Made by a program: the position numbers and the translations under genes. Positions 61,546 to 64,000 of a DNA stretch of 64,000 nucleotides are shown piece after piece. Each line of letters begins with the position of its first letter. Within the stretch, counting starts at the first letter, position 1. The stretch spans positions 186,001 to 250,000 of the forward strand of contig NZ_BDCH01000029.1 of assembly GCF_001613405.1 (NCBI RefSeq). The letters are read 5' to 3'. Under the pieces are notes generated by a model. The model had not been told where the DNA came from and did not search any database. It saw nothing but the letters and a program-made list of their open reading frames with translations. This DNA is from Nocardia crassostreae. Lineage in GTDB: Bacteria; Actinomycetota; Actinomycetes; Mycobacteriales; Mycobacteriaceae.

Positions 61546-62751
61546 GTGCCGGACGGTAACTATGCCATTCCCTTTGATCAGCTCTCCGCGTCGGACCTCC
61601 GTGTCGAGCACGTCTATCTCGGTGGGAATCAGGGCAGTACCGCGGACGATCCACTCGCTCGCCTGCTGCAGGTAGGTAATCAGGGCGGGTTCCGGTACAA
61701 GGGGTCGGTGAAGGAGGCAACGGTCAGGCTGGTGGTGCTCTATACGAGCGGCACCGTGCCGGACTGGCCAGACAACCTCGATGTCCAGACCGGCATCTTT
61801 ACCTACTACGGCGACAACCGTGAGCCTGGACGGAGTCTGCACGAGACCGCGCGAAGTGGCAACCGGCTGCTCAGCGACGTCTTCCAGGCTGCGCACGGCT
61901 CGTCGGCCGAGCGGGCGAAGGTCCCGCCGTTTCTCCTCTTCGAGAAGGCGGCACCTGGACGGGCGGTCCGGTTTCGCGGATTACTGGCGCCGGGCGCCTC
62001 GAATCTGCCAGCGGACGAGGATCTGACGGCGATCTGGCGAAGTAAATCCGGCGAGCGATTCCAGAACTATCGTGCGGTTTTCACCGTCCTGGATGCGGAC
62101 GCCGTGCCAAGGGTTTGGCTGAACGCAGTCCAGTCGGGTCAGTCCGCCCTCGCTGCTTTGGAATGCCCGAAGGTCTGGAGGGAGTGGGTGGAGGGCCGCG
62201 CATATCATGCCCTCGTCGCACCCTCGACTCTCACTGTCAGGGAAAAGGATCAGCAACTCCCCGCCGATCCTGGTGGTGTGAAGATTCTTCAGGCGATTCG
62301 CAGGCACTTCGAAGGCCGTGAGACCGACTTCGAGCACTGCGCCGTCGCGATCTGGAGGATGTTCGCGCCGTCGACCGGGCAATGCGAGGTCACACCTCCC
62401 AGCGGAGACGGGGGCCGCGACGCCATCGGTGAATATCTCCTCGGTCCTGCTGGTGACCGGCTTGGCATAGCGTTCTCGCTGGAAGCGAAGTGCTATTCCC
62501 AGGAGCATGGCGTGGGTGTCCGGGAAATGAGCCGATTGATATCGCGATTGCGCCACAGGCAGTTCGGCGTGTTCGTCACGTTGTCGTACTTCAACAAGCA
62601 GGTCTATCAAGAGGTTCGGACAGACGCCCACCCCATCGTGATGGTGTGCGGCAGGGATGTTGTTGATGTCCTTCGCCAACGAGGCTACGGCGATGTCCCA
62701 ACCGTGCAGTCTTGGCTGGACAACCAGTTCCCAGAGCTGGGCAGCCAGTAG
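61546..62751 (+). CDS. AspBHI-like restriction endonuclease (Mrr-type nuclease domain)
   Basis: 401 residues from GTG 61546. The N-terminal half matches the AspBHI N-terminal (SRA-like) recognition domain pattern: LGGNQGSTADDPLARLL, LVVLYTSGTVPDWPDNLD, GIFTYYGDNREPG. The C-terminal domain is Mrr-like PD-(D/E)xK: GDGGRDAIGEYLLGP with catalytic Asp, and FSLEAKCYS with the ExK pair; then MSRLISRLRHRQFGVFVTLS. AspBHI itself cuts modified cytosine contexts; the neighbouring C5 methyltransferase suggests a type II-like pair instead. GC content is lower than in flanking genes, consistent with acquisition. Confidence 0.8.
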   Translation: MPDGNYAIPFDQLSASDLRVEHVYLGGNQGSTADDPLARLLQVGNQGGFRYKGSVKEATVRLVVLYTSGTVPDWPDNLDVQTGIFTYYGDNREPGRSLHETARSGNRLLSDVFQAAHGSSAERAKVPPFLLFEKAAPGRAVRFRGLLAPGASNLPADEDLTAIWRSKSGERFQNYRAVFTVLDADAVPRVWLNAVQSGQSALAALECPKVWREWVEGRAYHALVAPSTLTVREKDQQLPADPGGVKILQAIRRHFEGRETDFEHCAVAIWRMFAPSTGQCEVTPPSGDGGRDAIGEYLLGPAGDRLGIAFSLEAKCYSQEHGVGVREMSRLISRLRHRQFGVFVTLSYFNKQVYQEVRTDAHPIVMVCGRDVVDVLRQRGYGDVPTVQSWLDNQFPELGSQ

Positions 62752-62806
62752 TCGAACAGATTACTTGCTACCCGAGCACCTGGTTGGTGGCATTCCTCGA
62801 ACCGGG

Positions 62807-63988
62807 TCAGCTGCCTGACTCCCGGTCGCGTTCTTCCGATGCCTTCAGGACATCTGCAATCGACAGACCCACCGCCCGCGCTACGGGAGGCGGGAATGCA
62901 TTGCCGACCTGCCGGTACTGTGCCGTTTTTCCGCCCGAAAAGTCCCACTCGGAGGGGAATCCCTGGATCATGGCGGCCTGCCGTACCGTGAGCATCGGCC
63001 CGTCTGGCCCGAACAGGTCGCGGTCCTCACTCTGCTTCTGGGCGCAAGTATCGATGTCATTGGCAACGCCCATGCCGGAAATTCCCAGTTGCTTCCACGC
63101 TGTTTTTGCGCGATTCGGGCCGAGGTCCGCACCACCGTGCTTCTTCGAGCCGCCCACAAGAGTTGGGGCAATACCTCCGCCACGGCCTTTGAGCTCAGCG
63201 TCACGTTCGCGCGCTTTCTGCAACCACCGGTCGAATGCAGCGTGCGATTGCTCGGCGTGCAAGCCTTCGAAATACCGCCCATACCGCTCGCGCATCGATG
63301 GCTCCAGGACCTCAGCGACGCTGACAGGATCCTCATGCGTAGCCGTGGGCCATTCATACTTGAGATCCGCGATTACGTCGTTTCGGAACGCTACGAGGAT
63401 CGCTCGAGGCCGGAGCTGTGGAACGCCGAAGTCGCTGGCTTCCAGAACATCCCATTTGCAGACCGTGTATCCGAGTCCAGGTTCCTCGGCGAACTGGCCA
63501 TCGTCACCGAAATACGTACCACCTTGAAGCTTTGCAACGATCCATTCCCGGTAGCCGGAGAACTTCGGATCCATGATCCCGCGCACATTTTCGATCATGA
63601 CCGCGCGCGGCTTCAAGACCTCGACCAGCTCCAGCATGCGCGGGAAGAGATCTCGTTTGTCGTGCTTACCCAGCTGTTTGCCCGCGTGGGAGAACGGGGG
63701 GCATGGCACGCCGCCAGCGAGGAGATCCAGCCCGCGCTTCTGCAGCAGCTCAGCACCCTTGCCCAGGTCACGAAAAGGGTCGAAATCTTTGACGTCGGCC
63801 GAGAGGATGTCGCAGTACTCCCGCTCCCACGCCCACAGTTTGTGATCCCTGATATTGAGCTCGAGTGTCTGGATCGCATGCTGGTCGATCTCGACCAGGG
63901 CTAAATGGCCGAAACCTGCCTGATGCAGGCCGACGGCTTGGCCGCCTGCGCCTGCGCAGATCTCGATCGAGGTGAACGGTGGCTCCAC
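62807..63988 (-). CDS. C5-cytosine-specific DNA methyltransferase
   Basis: 393 residues. Motif I EICAGAGGQAVGLHQAGF (residues 9-26), motif IV GGVPCPPFSHAGKQLG (catalytic Cys near 96), motif VI MIENVRGIM, motif VIII QLRPRAILVAF, target-recognition region about 215-320, and motif X RQVGNAFPPPVARAVG. It converges with the endonuclease with 55 bp between stops, as in many restriction-modification modules. The GTG start is 12 bases from the window end and the frame is open to the edge, so a few more N-terminal residues may lie outside. Confidence 0.93.
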   Translation of the reverse strand: MEPPFTSIEICAGAGGQAVGLHQAGFGHLALVEIDQHAIQTLELNIRDHKLWAWEREYCDILSADVKDFDPFRDLGKGAELLQKRGLDLLAGGVPCPPFSHAGKQLGKHDKRDLFPRMLELVEVLKPRAVMIENVRGIMDPKFSGYREWIVAKLQGGTYFGDDGQFAEEPGLGYTVCKWDVLEASDFGVPQLRPRAILVAFRNDVIADLKYEWPTATHEDPVSVAEVLEPSMRERYGRYFEGLHAEQSHAAFDRWLQKARERDAELKGRGGGIAPTLVGGSKKHGGADLGPNRAKTAWKQLGISGMGVANDIDTCAQKQSEDRDLFGPDGPMLTVRQAAMIQGFPSEWDFSGGKTAQYRQVGNAFPPPVARAVGLSIADVLKASEERDRESGS

Positions 63989-64000
63989 GTCACCAGCGCC

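Noticed and set aside
1..64000. tRNA, rRNA, CRISPR arrays, insertion sequences, transposases, attachment sites
   Set aside because: None recognised; perfect hairpins are single elements between genes, without flanking duplications or transposase ORFs.

Overview
The window is high-GC actinobacterial DNA. Gene content and order point to a Nocardia-like member of the Mycobacteriales. The backbone follows the M. tuberculosis Rv3027c-Rv3001c segment: OlsB-like GNAT, PlsC, cysteine desulfurase, MnmA, MetE-like protein, LigA, ACT protein (opposite strand), GatC, GatA, PfkA, GatB, LppZ, DoxX, CFP6/PH protein, IlvB, IlvN, IlvC. The genus is inferred from gene content; no rRNA or tRNA gene was seen.

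Layout. 0-9.5 kb: acyltransferase pair, zinc-ribbon protein, methyltransferase, DUF4419 protein, a regulator, then cysteine desulfurase-mnmA and a MetE-like gene. 9.5-14.8 kb: accessory genes (methyltransferase, broken MocR regulator with a divergent cupin, ArsR-SRPBCC fusion, compact ATPase, F420/FMN oxidoreductase). 15-20.5 kb: ligA, acetyltransferase, ACT protein, gatCA. 20.6-43.7 kb: a long accessory insertion in what is a contiguous gatCA-pfkA-gatB block in mycobacteria. It carries three Ser/Thr kinase genes (one fused to an ADP-ribosylglycohydrolase), two histidine kinase/response regulator pairs, a phospholipase A2, a membrane hydrolase, an XRE-DUF397 pair, tandem serine-hydrolase lipoproteins and an ABC transporter; pfkA lies inside it in reverse orientation. 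43.7-49.9 kb: gatB, a hydrolase-MerR operon with a perfect operator, a secreted protein, LppZ and DoxX. 49.9-56.6 kb: branched-chain amino acid synthesis (ilvD; ilvB-ilvN-ilvC) with a complete leader-peptide attenuator. 56.6-61.5 kb: two TetR regulators, each divergent from a broken gene, a small secreted protein and a secreted S33 peptidase. 61.5-64 kb: a tail-to-tail restriction endonuclease and C5-cytosine methyltransferase.

The most striking feature is the number of damaged accessory genes. Nine genes carry about fifteen frame-disrupting lesions: in-frame TAG, TAA and TGA codons, one-base changes in G/C runs, and 5-bp and 8-bp tandem duplications. About 14 kb of essential or core-metabolic genes (ligA, gatCAB, mnmA, cysteine desulfurase, pfkA, ilvD, ilvBNC) carry none. 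This looks like selective gene decay, but several lesions sit in homopolymers, so assembly error must be excluded first.

Regulation is unusually readable. There are likely leaderless promoters before the cysteine desulfurase, ligA, the ilv leader peptide and the endonuclease, perfect inverted-repeat operators before several regulator genes, and strong bidirectional hairpin terminators between convergent genes. Coordinates of short sites were counted by hand and could be off by one base.
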